The notes under the pieces are model-generated. The model was not told where the DNA came from, made no database searches, and saw only the letters and a program-made list of their open reading frames with translations. The translations under genes were made by a program, and so were the position numbers. 64,000 nucleotides of DNA from Natrinema gari JCM 14663 (GTDB lineage: Archaea; Halobacteriota; Halobacteria; Halobacteriales; Natrialbaceae): contig NZ_AOIJ01000063.1 of the NCBI RefSeq assembly GCF_000337175.1, forward strand, positions 1 to 64,000. The letters are read 5' to 3'. How positions within the stretch are numbered: the stretch's first letter is position 1; each line of letters starts with the position of its first letter. Below are positions 42,981-51,061 of the stretch, piece by piece.

Positions 42981-44267
42981 TCACGAGAAGCTGGTGAGAT
43001 CGATATCACGGTTTCCAGTCGACGGACTGGTCTCGCGGAGCCGATCGTACGTCGGGAGCTCCTCGAGCGAGGCGTCCCGACGAACCGCCTTGACGATGTG
43101 TTTCGGATCGGTAACGAGACGGTGCAGGAGGTAACTTCCCTGTGATCGTCCGCCGCCGGTCTTCTCGGATTCGATGACGCCCAGAAACGCCTGTTCCTTT
43201 AACTGTCGATAGAGACCGTTCTCAGTGATCGGATCGGTGGCGACCAGTTCGCAGATGCCGACGTAGCGCTCGTACACCTCTCGCGTCTTGTACGTCTCCC
43301 GTTCGCCGGTGATGATGCAACTCGCGAGCGCGTACAGGGCGAGTTTCGCGTGGACGGTCGCCCCGCTGGTGAGTTCCTCGATGCGATTGATTTCGGCGAC
43401 CTCCTGGGCCTGCTGGATGTGGTCCTCCGACACCGTCTCGCTACCGATGCGTCGGGCGAGTTCGCCCGCTTCCTTGAGGATCTCGATCGCCTTCCGCGCG
43501 TCGCCGTGTTTCTTGGCCGCGAGAGCGGCACAGAGTTCGATCGTTCCGTCCTCGAGAACGGCGGGCTGAAAGGCGTCCTCGCGATTGCGCATGATCTCGC
43601 GGAGCTGTGAGGCGTCGTACGGGTGAAAGAACAGCTCCCGATGGCCGAAGCTGCTATCGATGCGTTCGTCGAGCGTCTCCCGATACTGGACCTTGTTGCT
43701 GATCCCGATGACGCCGATGTAAGCGTCGGTCTTTCGCGCCTCGCGAGCGCGGGAGAGTTGCATCAGAACGTTGCTGTTGTCGAGTTTGTCGATCTCGTCC
43801 AAGATGACGATGACTGCGTCGAAACAGTCCCCGAGAATACTCCAGATGTGCTGGTAGTACTCCATAGTCCCGACCCCCCGAAGCGGGATGTTCTGTTGAT
43901 ACTCGGTTTGTTCTTTCAGACTCAGCGCCAACTGTCTCGTCGTCCGGGTCTCCGTGTTCGCTTCGGAACAGTCGACGTAGAGAACGCCACAGTCGATGTC
44001 GTTGCCCTGCGCGGCGTCCTGAGCCCGCGTCGCGACGTGCCGGGAGATGAGACTCTTTCCGGTTCCGGTCTTCCCGTAGATCATCACGTTGTTCGGGGGA
44101 TCACCTCGCGTGATCGCACCGACTTCGGCGGCGACGGACTGGATCTCGTCGTCGCGCCCGACGATCCGGTCCTCGTCGGGCACGTGACCGACGTGGAGGA
44201 GTTCCTTTCGATCGAAGATGGGGTCGTGAGACTCGAAGAGCGGGTCCCCACCCGTCTGCTCAGCCAT
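42981..44267 (-). CDS. orc1/cdc6: Orc1/Cdc6 replication initiator
   Basis: A 428-residue AAA+ initiator. Walker A is YGKTGTGKSLI at about residues 64-72, Walker B is VIVILDEIDKL at about 155-160, sensor 1 sequence VIGISNKVQY follows, and the arginine-finger region ERIDSSFGHRELFF is intact. A winged-helix domain fills the last 110 residues (ITENGLYRQLKEQAFLGVIE). It binds origin recognition boxes and loads the MCM helicase. The promoter holds a TATA (minus TTTTATAA, plus 44291-44298) and one dyad of the same type as the nearby boxes. The cluster of boxes around it marks a likely origin. Confidence 0.94.
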   Translation of the reverse strand: MAEQTGGDPLFESHDPIFDRKELLHVGHVPDEDRIVGRDDEIQSVAAEVGAITRGDPPNNVMIYGKTGTGKSLISRHVATRAQDAAQGNDIDCGVLYVDCSEANTETRTTRQLALSLKEQTEYQQNIPLRGVGTMEYYQHIWSILGDCFDAVIVILDEIDKLDNSNVLMQLSRAREARKTDAYIGVIGISNKVQYRETLDERIDSSFGHRELFFHPYDASQLREIMRNREDAFQPAVLEDGTIELCAALAAKKHGDARKAIEILKEAGELARRIGSETVSEDHIQQAQEVAEINRIEELTSGATVHAKLALYALASCIITGERETYKTREVYERYVGICELVATDPITENGLYRQLKEQAFLGVIESEKTGGGRSQGSYLLHRLVTDPKHIVKAVRRDASLEELPTYDRLRETSPSTGNRDIDLTSFS

Positions 44268-44290
44268 AGTTCTGTTCTGGAAGACACTCG

Positions 44291-44325
44291 TTATAAAACT
44301 ATGGAAGGTGGTTCAGACTGATAAA
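44291..44325 (-). promoter_or_regulatory. orc1/cdc6 promoter with TATA box and origin-box dyad
   Basis: Plus-strand TTATAAAA at 44291-44298 gives a minus-strand TATA about 27 bases before the orc start. Immediately upstream, at 44311-44325, the minus strand reads TTTATCAGTCTGAAC, carrying the CAGTCTGAA dyad core of the origin boxes but no G-string. Binding of the Orc protein here could regulate its own gene. Confidence 0.55.
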
Positions 44326-44390
44326 GGCCGAGTAGCGACCGTCCACAGCCGTTCCCGGACGGGTTCACGGTTCTCGAGGACGCTGCCGGA

Positions 44391-44442
44391 TGCAGACTGA
44401 AATCTCGTCCGACGACGGCTCCGCCCCTCATGCAGACTGAAA
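44391..44442 (-). promoter_or_regulatory. two origin-box dyads upstream of orc1/cdc6
   Basis: Both on the minus strand. The one at 44422-44442 reads TTTCAGTCTGCA followed by TGAGGGGCG, so it has the G-string. The other at 44391-44402 has the dyad TTTCAGTCTGCA with no G-string on its side (TCCGGCAGCG follows). Both differ from the downstream copies by GCA in place of GAA. They lie between orc1/cdc6 and the HD gene. Confidence 0.65.
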
Positions 44443-44538
44443 CCGGTCAGTATCAGCGGCCGCCGAGTTTTGTCCTGTCGCCTGAATGGTTCACAGCGTT
44501 TACATAGCGTTTATGTAGTAGGGCGGGTCGGATCACCT

Positions 44539-45204
44539 ATGAAACAGGAATTAGGGGCCCTCGCTCGAGCGCTATCGCTGCCGTACTACGACGATGCGCT
44601 TCCGGCACACGATCAGTTCCATGCCAGTCGGGTTCGTGCCCTTTCCGAACGAGTGGCCGACGAGCACGAGCGAACCGTCGATAGAGGCGTGCTGACTGCA
44701 GCGGCGTGGTTGCACGACATCGGCCGCCCGCTGGAGCGACGGGGAGTGATCGAAAATCACGGCGAATGGGCTGCAGCGGAAGCGAAAGACCTGCTCGAGG
44801 CTGAGGCGGTGGCGACTGATCGGCTCGATGCGATCCAGCACTGTCTCCGAACGCACAGCATTCGGTCTTGTTCGCCGGAGCCGGAGACGCTCGAGGCGAA
44901 GATACTCTTCGACGCGGATAAACTGGAAGCGACCGGTGCGGTCGGTCTCGTCCGGATGGCTTGTATCGTCGGCGAGAGATCGGGCCGTGCAGGCGAGACG
45001 TACGCAGTGATCGATACTCCGGCAGTTGACGGGGAGGTTTCGTCGGAGCTTCCGGACATCACTCTCCTTCGAGAGTGGGCAGCAGAGCGGCTAGAGCAGT
45101 TGTATACGCCACCCGGACGACGCCTCGGAACGTCTCGCTGGCGTTTCATGAAGGAATTCTTCACACAGTTTACGAACGAGATCGCCATCGAACCGGCGGA
45201 ATAA
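44539..45204 (+). CDS. HD-domain hydrolase inside the origin region
   Basis: A 221-residue soluble HD-domain protein with ATG at 44539 (MKQELGALARALSLPYYDDA). Metal ligands are probably H29 or H33 in AHDQFHASRV, the HD pair in AAWLHDIGRPLE (about 62-63), H in IENHGEWAA and the Asp in ILFDADKLEA. The HD fold acts on phosphate esters or nucleotides. Its TATA (TTATGTA, 44511-44517) is about 25 bases upstream. Origin-box-like elements flank it on both sides, so it sits inside the replication origin; whether it acts on nucleotides or is only a passenger is unknown. Confidence 0.85.
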   Translation: MKQELGALARALSLPYYDDALPAHDQFHASRVRALSERVADEHERTVDRGVLTAAAWLHDIGRPLERRGVIENHGEWAAAEAKDLLEAEAVATDRLDAIQHCLRTHSIRSCSPEPETLEAKILFDADKLEATGAVGLVRMACIVGERSGRAGETYAVIDTPAVDGEVSSELPDITLLREWAAERLEQLYTPPGRRLGTSRWRFMKEFFTQFTNEIAIEPAE

Positions 45205-45300
45205 TCCGTAGAACCGACGGTAGCGTAGAATTGACGGAAGAACCCGTCGAACCGATCCCCCTGCATGCCAGTCCACTCCCCCCACCTCCGTTCAGTTGCT

Positions 45301-45321
45301 TTTCACTCTGAACAGGGGGTG
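45301..45321 (+). promoter_or_regulatory. origin-recognition-box-like element
   Basis: TTTCACTCTGAAC followed by AGGGGGTG: the dyad TTCAnnnTGAA plus a G-string. A weaker half-site on the other strand (45281-45299) abuts it. Confidence 0.7.
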
Positions 45322-45362
45322 GGGGTCCCGTCGTCCACTCCGGGACGCCGATAGCTGTCGGG

Positions 45363-45383
45363 CACCCCCGGTTCAGACTGAAA
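45363..45383 (-). promoter_or_regulatory. origin-recognition-box-like element
   Basis: Minus strand TTTCAGTCTGAAC followed by CGGGGGTG. It points away from the next element at 45407, so the pair is divergent. Confidence 0.7.
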
Positions 45384-45406
45384 ACGAGTCCGATTTCGGC
45401 GACTTG

Positions 45407-45427
45407 TTTCAGTCTGAACGAGGGGTG
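45407..45427 (+). promoter_or_regulatory. origin-recognition-box-like element
   Basis: TTTCAGTCTGAAC followed by GAGGGGTG, the best match to the consensus in this window and identical to the copy at 45490-45510 over 21 bases. Confidence 0.75.
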
Positions 45428-45489
45428 GGACGATTTCACGTCCCGGAGCCGATCGAGGTGTCGAACCCACCCCCGGTGTGCCAACTGGG

Positions 45490-45510
45490 TTTCAGTCTGA
45501 ACGAGGGGTG
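45490..45510 (+). promoter_or_regulatory. origin-recognition-box-like element
   Basis: TTTCAGTCTGAAC followed by GAGGGGTG, identical to the 45407 copy. It is the box nearest the AT-rich stretch and points toward it. Confidence 0.75.
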
Positions 45511-45599
45511 TCCGTCACCGTGCTGGCACGTTCCGATCGAGGGCGGTCGTTTCCGTCGTCGTGGCAATCCTATCGTCCGAAGGCCGGCAGCCGCTACGA

Positions 45600-45635
45600 C
45601 AGTCAGTCACTATACTACGTCAGTCAGTCACTATA
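45600..45635 (+). repeat. 15-bp direct repeat in AT-rich candidate unwinding element
   Basis: CAGTCAGTCACTATA occurs perfectly at 45600-45614 and 45621-45635, a 21-base period equal to about two helical turns. The sequence after it (TATAATCAACTCCTG, then CCTTATATTGAAACTTATG) is AT-rich. It lies 90 bases right of the last origin box. Confidence 0.7.
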
Positions 45636-45724
45636 TAATCAACTCCTGAGACCTTATATTGAAACTTATGACCTATGAGGGGCATCCGCCACGTTTATTT
45701 TGGTTTCCTCGGAACCTATTCCCA

Positions 45725-46981
45725 ATGTCCGACGAAGCCAACCCGTTCGAAAGTCTGCAATCGCAGATCGACGACGCCGCCGCGTACCTCGATATCGGCG
45801 ACGACGTGATCGAGCGGCTCAAACACCCCGAACGAGTCCTCGAAACGAACCTCACGATCGAACGCGACGACGGCGACCTTGAGCGATTCAAAGCCTTCCG
45901 GTCGCAGTTCAACGGTGATCGCGGCCCCTACAAGGGCGGGATTCGGTATCACCCGCAGGTCTCTCGCGACGAAGTCAAGGCGCTATCCGGTTGGATGACG
46001 TACAAGACCGCGATCGTCGACATTCCCCTCGGCGGCGGCAAGGGTGGCATCGTCATCGATCCCGACGACTACTCCGAAGCGGAACTCGAGCGGCTCACCC
46101 GATCGTTCGGCAAAGAGCTCCGCCCGCTGATCGGCGAGGACCGGGACGTTCCCGCGCCCGACGTGAACACGGGTCAGCGGGAGATGAACTGGATCAAAGA
46201 CACCTACGAGAACCTGGAGAACACGACCGAGCCGGGCGTCATCACCGGCAAGGCGCTCGACTCCGGCGGTAGCGAGGGTCGCGTGGAGGCGACCGGTCGC
46301 TCGACCGTTATCGCCGCCCGCGAAGCGTTCGACTACCTCGACAAGGATCTCGAGGGTGCGACCGTCGCGGTGCAGGGCTATGGCAACGCCGGCTGGATCG
46401 CCGCCAAACTGATCGACGAGATGGGCGCAACCGTCGTCGCTGCCAGCGACTCGAGCGGCGGCATCTACAACCCCGACGGCTTCGATCCGGTCGCGGCAAA
46501 GGAGCACAAAAACGAGACCGGGAGCGTCGTTGGCTTCGAGGGCAGCGAGGAGGCTGTCACCAACGACGACGTCCTCACCCTCGACGTCGACCTCCTGATC
46601 CCCGCGGCGCTCGAGAACGCGATCGACGCCGACCTCGCCGAAGCGGTCGAGGCCGATGTCATCTCGGAGGCCGCCAACGGGCCGCTGACACCCGCCGCTG
46701 ACGAGGTGCTCGAGGGGAAAGACGTCTTCGTCATTCCGGATATCCTCGCGAACGCGGGCGGCGTCACGGTGTCGTACTTCGAGTGGGTCCAGAACCGCCA
46801 GCGCTTCTACTGGGCCGAGGAGCGGGTCAACGAGGAACTCGAGGGGATCATCGTCGACGCGTTCGACGCGCTGGTCGAGACCTACGAGCGCCACGATCTC
46901 GAGAACCCGCGAACCGCGGCGTACGTCGTTGCGATCCAGCGCGTCGCCGACGCCTTCGAGGAAGCCGGTAGCTGGCCCTGA
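45725..46981 (+). CDS. gdh: glutamate dehydrogenase (Glu/Leu/Phe/Val family)
   Basis: A 418-residue enzyme; ATG at 45725 ([20 protein letters not shown]). Active-site segments [14 protein letters not shown] and [14 protein letters not shown] hold the substrate and catalytic lysines. Nucleotide-binding [12 protein letters not shown] and the signature [17 protein letters not shown] are intact. It interconverts glutamate and 2-oxoglutarate plus ammonia. A TATA (TTTATTTT, 45694-45701) about 27 bases upstream predicts a leaderless transcript; it borders the origin, so the gene is expressed away from it. Confidence 0.95.
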   Translation: MSDEANPFESLQSQIDDAAAYLDIGDDVIERLKHPERVLETNLTIERDDGDLERFKAFRSQFNGDRGPYKGGIRYHPQVSRDEVKALSGWMTYKTAIVDIPLGGGKGGIVIDPDDYSEAELERLTRSFGKELRPLIGEDRDVPAPDVNTGQREMNWIKDTYENLENTTEPGVITGKALDSGGSEGRVEATGRSTVIAAREAFDYLDKDLEGATVAVQGYGNAGWIAAKLIDEMGATVVAASDSSGGIYNPDGFDPVAAKEHKNETGSVVGFEGSEEAVTNDDVLTLDVDLLIPAALENAIDADLAEAVEADVISEAANGPLTPAADEVLEGKDVFVIPDILANAGGVTVSYFEWVQNRQRFYWAEERVNEELEGIIVDAFDALVETYERHDLENPRTAAYVVAIQRVADAFEEAGSWP

Positions 46982-47107
46982 TTCGGGACCCGTCGCTGTC
47001 GGTGAGACCGGCCGAAACTCGACAATCGGGCACTGATACTTCCTTCGACTGACAAACGATCACGGATGCAACAGACACTTAGTACCCGACTCGACATCTG
47101 TAGGGAA

Positions 47108-47929
47108 ATGAATCGACGAACCGTCATCGCGGGGCTCGGGGCTGCCGGCCTCGCCGGCCTGTCGGGCTGTCTCGGGCTGCTCGGGATGGCCGAACACGAA
47201 TCGTCACCCGCCGGGGTCGAGGCCGACGCCCGCGCTGAGACGGGCTACGAGCAATCCGCTATCGACGCGCTCTCCATCGATCGGGATGTCGGGCCGACGA
47301 ACGAGACCGTCACGGTCACCAATCATATGACCAAACACGAGAAGGCCGTCGACATGGGGCCGCTCGGGAGTCAGCGCGGTGCCGTGTTCAACGTCCTGAC
47401 GACGCCGCAGGTCAGCATCTTCGGCAAAGAACTCAATCCCATCGAGGAGATGTCCACGCAGGAACTGATGGATCTCGTCAGGAGCAACTACGACGGAATT
47501 GACAACATTACCCACGACTCGGACTCCGATATCACGATCCTCGGACAGTCGACGACCCGGTCGCAGTTCACCGCCGACGCGGAGTTCGACGGCGCGGACA
47601 TCCCCGTCATCATTGCCATCACCGAGGCCGTCGAGGCCGACGAGGATCTGCTCGTGACGATCGCCGTCTATCCCGAGTACGTCGAGCGCCAGGAGAACCC
47701 GAACGCCACGCAACTCGCCAAGGCAGTGACTACCGACGTGGACGAGGGGGCCTCGAGCGACGACGGCGGCTCCGACGCCGGTGATGTCGGGGTCCTCGAC
47801 GAATCCGGAGGGACGGACGGACCCAATACCACCGACGACGACGGCGGCAGTAACGACACCGACACTACCGACGGACGCGGCGACATCGAACTCGACGGCA
47901 ACGTCAGCGACGACGACCTGCTTAGCTGA
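47108..47929 (+). CDS. DUF6517-like Tat lipoprotein
   Basis: A 273-residue protein. The signal peptide MNRRTVIAGLGAAGLAGLSG has a twin-Arg and a lipobox ending LSGC, so it should be an exported lipoprotein. The body (TVTVTNHMTKHEKAVDMGPL, FNVLTTPQVSIFGKELNPIE) is mostly beta; it fits the haloarchaeal DUF6517 family as I recall it. The C-terminal 70 residues are acidic, Gly/Ser/Asp-rich and probably disordered (SSDDGGSDAGD, TDDDGGSNDTDTTDGRGD). Function unknown. Confidence 0.75.
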   Translation: MNRRTVIAGLGAAGLAGLSGCLGLLGMAEHESSPAGVEADARAETGYEQSAIDALSIDRDVGPTNETVTVTNHMTKHEKAVDMGPLGSQRGAVFNVLTTPQVSIFGKELNPIEEMSTQELMDLVRSNYDGIDNITHDSDSDITILGQSTTRSQFTADAEFDGADIPVIIAITEAVEADEDLLVTIAVYPEYVERQENPNATQLAKAVTTDVDEGASSDDGGSDAGDVGVLDESGGTDGPNTTDDDGGSNDTDTTDGRGDIELDGNVSDDDLLS

Positions 47930-48016
47930 TCTCGACCGAGCGCGTGCGGATCGCGACCGTACTCGAGGTACGTCGAGAGGCTCGGTTTGACCGTCCCCGG
48001 GCCCGGAGCCGCCCGC

Positions 48017-49276
48017 TTACCAGCCGTCCTCGTCGTCTTCGTCGCTGTCGTCCGACCACCCCTCTCGAGACTCGGTGTCGTCGGGGTCGTCGTTCCAGCC
48101 ATCTGTCTCGTCGGTGTCGTCGTCCCAACCGCTCGGACTGTCCCACCCACTCGTGTCGTCTCGGTCGTCGTTCCGGCCGCTCGGATCGTCCCAGCCGGCC
48201 GTGTCGTCCCGGTCGCTCAAGCGGTCCGAACCCGGATCGGTGCCCCCAAACCCGGCGGGACCGTTTCCGCCGCGATCGCCGCCATCGACCGGCCCGCCGC
48301 CGCGGACCGCCCCGCGTCGGTCAGGGATGAGATCGAGATCGGCGTCGGTATCGCCGAGGAGCAACAGCGCGTAGTAGCGGAAGTAGGTCTCGACCGGGAC
48401 GTAGAGCAGCGACGCCAGGAGCAAAAGGAGGACGAGTCCGACGACGCCGAGCAGGATGGCCAGGACGAGTCCCGCGGTATCGAACGCGATCACCAACAGG
48501 ACGCCGACGATCACGAACGGGATCGCCAACACCAGTCCACTGAGGCCGATAATAATCGTGGCGGCGGTGCCGATGACGAACTGGAGAATCCAAACCAGCA
48601 GGAGGTAGACGACGTAGTCGCTCCAGTTCGCCGTCATCGTCGACCAGAATTGCCCCCAGCCGTCGCGGACGCCGCGATCCGTCAGTAGCATGATCGGCGC
48701 GACGAACTCGGTGGTAAACCGCATCGTGATAGCGTAGAGCAAGCCCAGGACGATCGCGTAGACGAGATAGAGTAAGAGCACCCCCATCGAAAGACCGTCG
48801 AGGTCCGCTTCCATCGAGAGCAGGAAGACCGCGGCCGGAGCGATGGCGACAACCGCCAACAGCACCCGGAGACCGAATCGGAACAGGAACAACCACAGTC
48901 CCTTACCGAGGTTTGCGGAGAAATAGCGCCGCACGTGGACCTCGGACGACCGAAGCGACTCGAGGAAGACGAACTCCATGACAGCGCTGATGAACTCATA
49001 GAGCAACCAGAGTACCACGACGATCGCGACGATCACGAGCGCCCAGAAGAGCAGTTCCTCGCCGGCTATGCCGCCGAATTCCTGCGACTGCTCTTCGACC
49101 ATCGGATCGTCGGTGACCGTCCCGGTGTCCCCGCCCGGGATCGTCGGCCCGCCCAGGCCGAGCGAACTCACGAAGAAGACGATCAGCGCGAGCCTGAGCC
49201 ACGTCCCCGTTCGAAACGGCGTTAGCCGGGTCCGGGTCACGTCGATAGCGTCCCCGAGATCGTCGATGGCGTCCAT
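48017..49276 (-). CDS. polytopic membrane protein with acidic Trp-Asp-rich C-terminal tail
   Basis: A 419-residue protein that matches the haloarchaeal DUF7544 type by memory. ATG at 49276 (MDAIDDLGDAIDVTRTRLTP). About seven hydrophobic segments run from about 27 to 325, with conserved VFLESLRSSEVHVRRYFSAN and LTDRGVRDGWGQFWSTMTAN. The last 90 residues contain repeated W-D/N-D motifs (AGWDDPSG, SGWDSPSGWDDD, DGWNDDPDDTE, EGWSDDSDEDDEDGW), which are probably disordered. Function unknown. Divergent from the RIO-like kinase. Confidence 0.75.
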   Translation of the reverse strand: MDAIDDLGDAIDVTRTRLTPFRTGTWLRLALIVFFVSSLGLGGPTIPGGDTGTVTDDPMVEEQSQEFGGIAGEELLFWALVIVAIVVVLWLLYEFISAVMEFVFLESLRSSEVHVRRYFSANLGKGLWLFLFRFGLRVLLAVVAIAPAAVFLLSMEADLDGLSMGVLLLYLVYAIVLGLLYAITMRFTTEFVAPIMLLTDRGVRDGWGQFWSTMTANWSDYVVYLLLVWILQFVIGTAATIIIGLSGLVLAIPFVIVGVLLVIAFDTAGLVLAILLGVVGLVLLLLLASLLYVPVETYFRYYALLLLGDTDADLDLIPDRRGAVRGGGPVDGGDRGGNGPAGFGGTDPGSDRLSDRDDTAGWDDPSGRNDDRDDTSGWDSPSGWDDDTDETDGWNDDPDDTESREGWSDDSDEDDEDGW

Positions 49277-49430
49277 AGTACCCCACGCTAGCATCGACAC
49301 AGCGATAATACTACTGTTCTGACGGCCCCATCCGGCACGAAACGAGTGCGGCCCCGCCCGCCTGAGATCGAATACGTTCCCCCGGTAACACTTCGAGGGG
49401 CATTTAACGCCGACCGTCGACAGATTCCGT

Positions 49431-50240
49431 ATGGACATCCGCCGGCTCGCACGTGGATCGATCGAGTGGAGCCGCATCGAGCGTGTCGTCCGCACGCTGG
49501 CGGATCGCTACGACCGCGAGGAGGTCCGTGTCGAATTCCTCGAGGCCGACAACTGGCTGTCGACGCCGTGTGTTATCGACGACGAATGGTTCGTCAAAAT
49601 CGTCTCCAGACAGAACGCTCTGGTCCACGCGGTGTTGACGACCGGCCGGAACGTGGGTGCCTTCTCCTCGGGCACCGAGGGGTTTTTCGACCGGTTCGAC
49701 ACGCCTCGCGAGATGGTCGAACACGAGTACGCGGCGACCGAACGGATGCAGGAGATCGGTCTCAACGCGCCCCGCCCCATCGACGCCTTCGAGGTCAACG
49801 GGCTGGGCGTCCTCGTCCTCGAGTATCTCCCGGATTTCCGGTCGCTCGACGACGTCTCCGACGACGTGGTCGCCCGGCGAGCGCCCGAACTGTTCGCTAT
49901 GCTCGCCACGCTCCACGAACACGGGCTCGCCCACGGCGACCTGCGGGCGGAGAACGTCCTGCTCTGTGACGACGAGTTCTACTTCATCGACGCGACCAGC
50001 GTCCACGACGACCGCGTCGACGAGACGACGGCCTACGATCTGGCCTGTGCGCTGGCCATTCTCGAGCCACGGATCGGACCGCGGGAAGCCGTCGACGCGG
50101 CCACGACCGCCTACGAGCCCTCGCAGCTGCTCGCCGCGCGGGAGTTCCTCGACTTCGTCCGGCTCCGCCCCGACCACGAGTTCGACTCGACGACCTTGCG
50201 CAGCGAACTCGAGAAGGCGGCCGATCTGGGCGGTAGCTGA
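49431..50240 (+). CDS. RIO-like protein kinase
   Basis: A 269-residue protein with a RIO/lipopolysaccharide-kinase-like fold. Catalytic loop AHGDLRAENVLLC at about residues 165-176 and metal-binding FYFIDATSVHD (FID in place of DFG) are clear. The N-terminal lobe has CVIDDEWFVKIVSRQ with a candidate ATP-binding Lys. An N-terminal winged-helix segment (IERVVRTLADRYDREEVRVE) may be present as in RIO2. Such kinases are often atypical, and ribosome-maturation roles are known for RIO1/2; the role here is unknown. Divergent from the membrane protein at 48017. Confidence 0.82.
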   Translation: MDIRRLARGSIEWSRIERVVRTLADRYDREEVRVEFLEADNWLSTPCVIDDEWFVKIVSRQNALVHAVLTTGRNVGAFSSGTEGFFDRFDTPREMVEHEYAATERMQEIGLNAPRPIDAFEVNGLGVLVLEYLPDFRSLDDVSDDVVARRAPELFAMLATLHEHGLAHGDLRAENVLLCDDEFYFIDATSVHDDRVDETTAYDLACALAILEPRIGPREAVDAATTAYEPSQLLAAREFLDFVRLRPDHEFDSTTLRSELEKAADLGGS

Positions 50241-50415
50241 CGGACGCCGGCGACGAGCGCCATCCCGATATGGCGGACGCTCCGCCGGAGGGAGAACGAC
50301 CCGTCACCGAAGATCGCGGCGAGGAGGAAGACCGGTGACCGGCCGCGGGGTAGCCCATCCGGCCGCCGCTGGCATCAGTATTCGGTGTGGGGTTGCTTCG
50401 ACATCGGCGTGTGGT

Positions 50416-50589
50416 TTATCGCATGCCGTCCAGCGTCCGGACCGTATCCGACATGATCCAGGCCGTTTCGCTGTCTGGTTCCTCGAGACAGATCGCGAAA
50501 AACGAGTCCCGGCCGTCGTCGACGGTGATGCGGTACCCGTGACTCGTCAGCGGTTGGCTCTCGTCGGTGCGGGATTCAGGGGAGGTCAC
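50416..50589 (-). CDS. 57-residue conserved haloarchaeal protein (DUF7331-like)
   Basis: A small ORF below the usual length limit, GTG start at 50589: MTSPESRTDESQPLTSHGYR then ITVDDGRDSFFAICLEEPDS, AWIMSDTVRTLD. The end (AWI-x-SDT-x) resembles small haloarchaeal DUF7331 proteins as I remember them. It lacks membrane or metal-binding features. The longer 171-residue frame to 50931 is not coding in its N-terminal part. Confidence 0.55.
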   Translation of the reverse strand: MTSPESRTDESQPLTSHGYRITVDDGRDSFFAICLEEPDSETAWIMSDTVRTLDGMR

Positions 50590-51061
50590 ACGCGTCTTCG
50601 GAGACGCCAGCGGATAACGAACACGATTCGGAACGGAGCCGAGAGTGCCTGACACGGACGTTCGGTGGCGTTCCCGTCGGGCGATCGGCCTCCGAACCGG
50701 CTGTCGATCGCCCGACGGGAGCGGGTCGAATACCGCCACGACCCATGCGTGTAAGTCACCAGCAAGGAGTTCACTGCGCCCGTCGTACCATCCCGTCCGA
50801 GCCAGCAACTCGCCGACCAGGGACACAGTCACTACAGCGGCGGCGAATGGACGCCCGCCGACGGCGGGCGTACTGCGAGCGGTCAAACATACCTCGACGA
50901 GGCACGCGACCGGCTTCTCGAGACACAGCACTGACTCCCACGACCCCGTGGGCGAGGGCCATGAGGCCCAGTTGCCCCGTCAGGACCGGCGAACCGCGGC
51001 CCTCTCAGTTTCTACTCGCGAACGAACCGCTTATCAGCCGTTTCGTGGAAGGGGTGAGTAC
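50590..51061. other. 472-bp intergenic region
   Basis: It contains the non-canonical ORF at 50755-50934. Apart from that, no clear coding frame. No repeats seen. Confidence 0.5.
50755..50934 (+). other. open frame with protein-like composition but no usual start codon
   Basis: Between TAA 50752-50754 and TGA 50932-50934 the frame reads VTSKEFTAPVVPSRPSQQLA, then DQGHSHYSGGEWTPADGGRT and ASGQTYLDEARDRLLETQH. The composition looks like haloarchaeal protein, but no ATG or GTG lies between the upstream TAA and the body. It may be a decayed small gene, a GTC start or an error near 50752. Confidence 0.3.

Larger units (their letters stand above)
45205..45724. other. putative replication origin: origin-box cluster and AT-rich unwinding region
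   Basis: A 520-bp gene-free stretch. Four full origin-box-like elements lie at 45301-45321 (+), 45363-45383 (-), 45407-45427 (+) and 45490-45510 (+), plus a half-element near 45281-45299 (-). The right side, 45590-45710, is AT-rich with a 15-bp direct repeat and is a candidate duplex unwinding element. It ends at the promoter of the glutamate dehydrogenase gene. The orc1/cdc6 gene lies 1 kb to the left. Sequence pattern and context both suggest an origin. Confidence 0.75.

Noticed and set aside
44530-44541. GGATCACCT just before the HD-gene ATG, resembling the 3' end of 16S rRNA
   Set aside because: It matches the rRNA strand itself, not the complementary Shine-Dalgarno sense, so it is coincidence.
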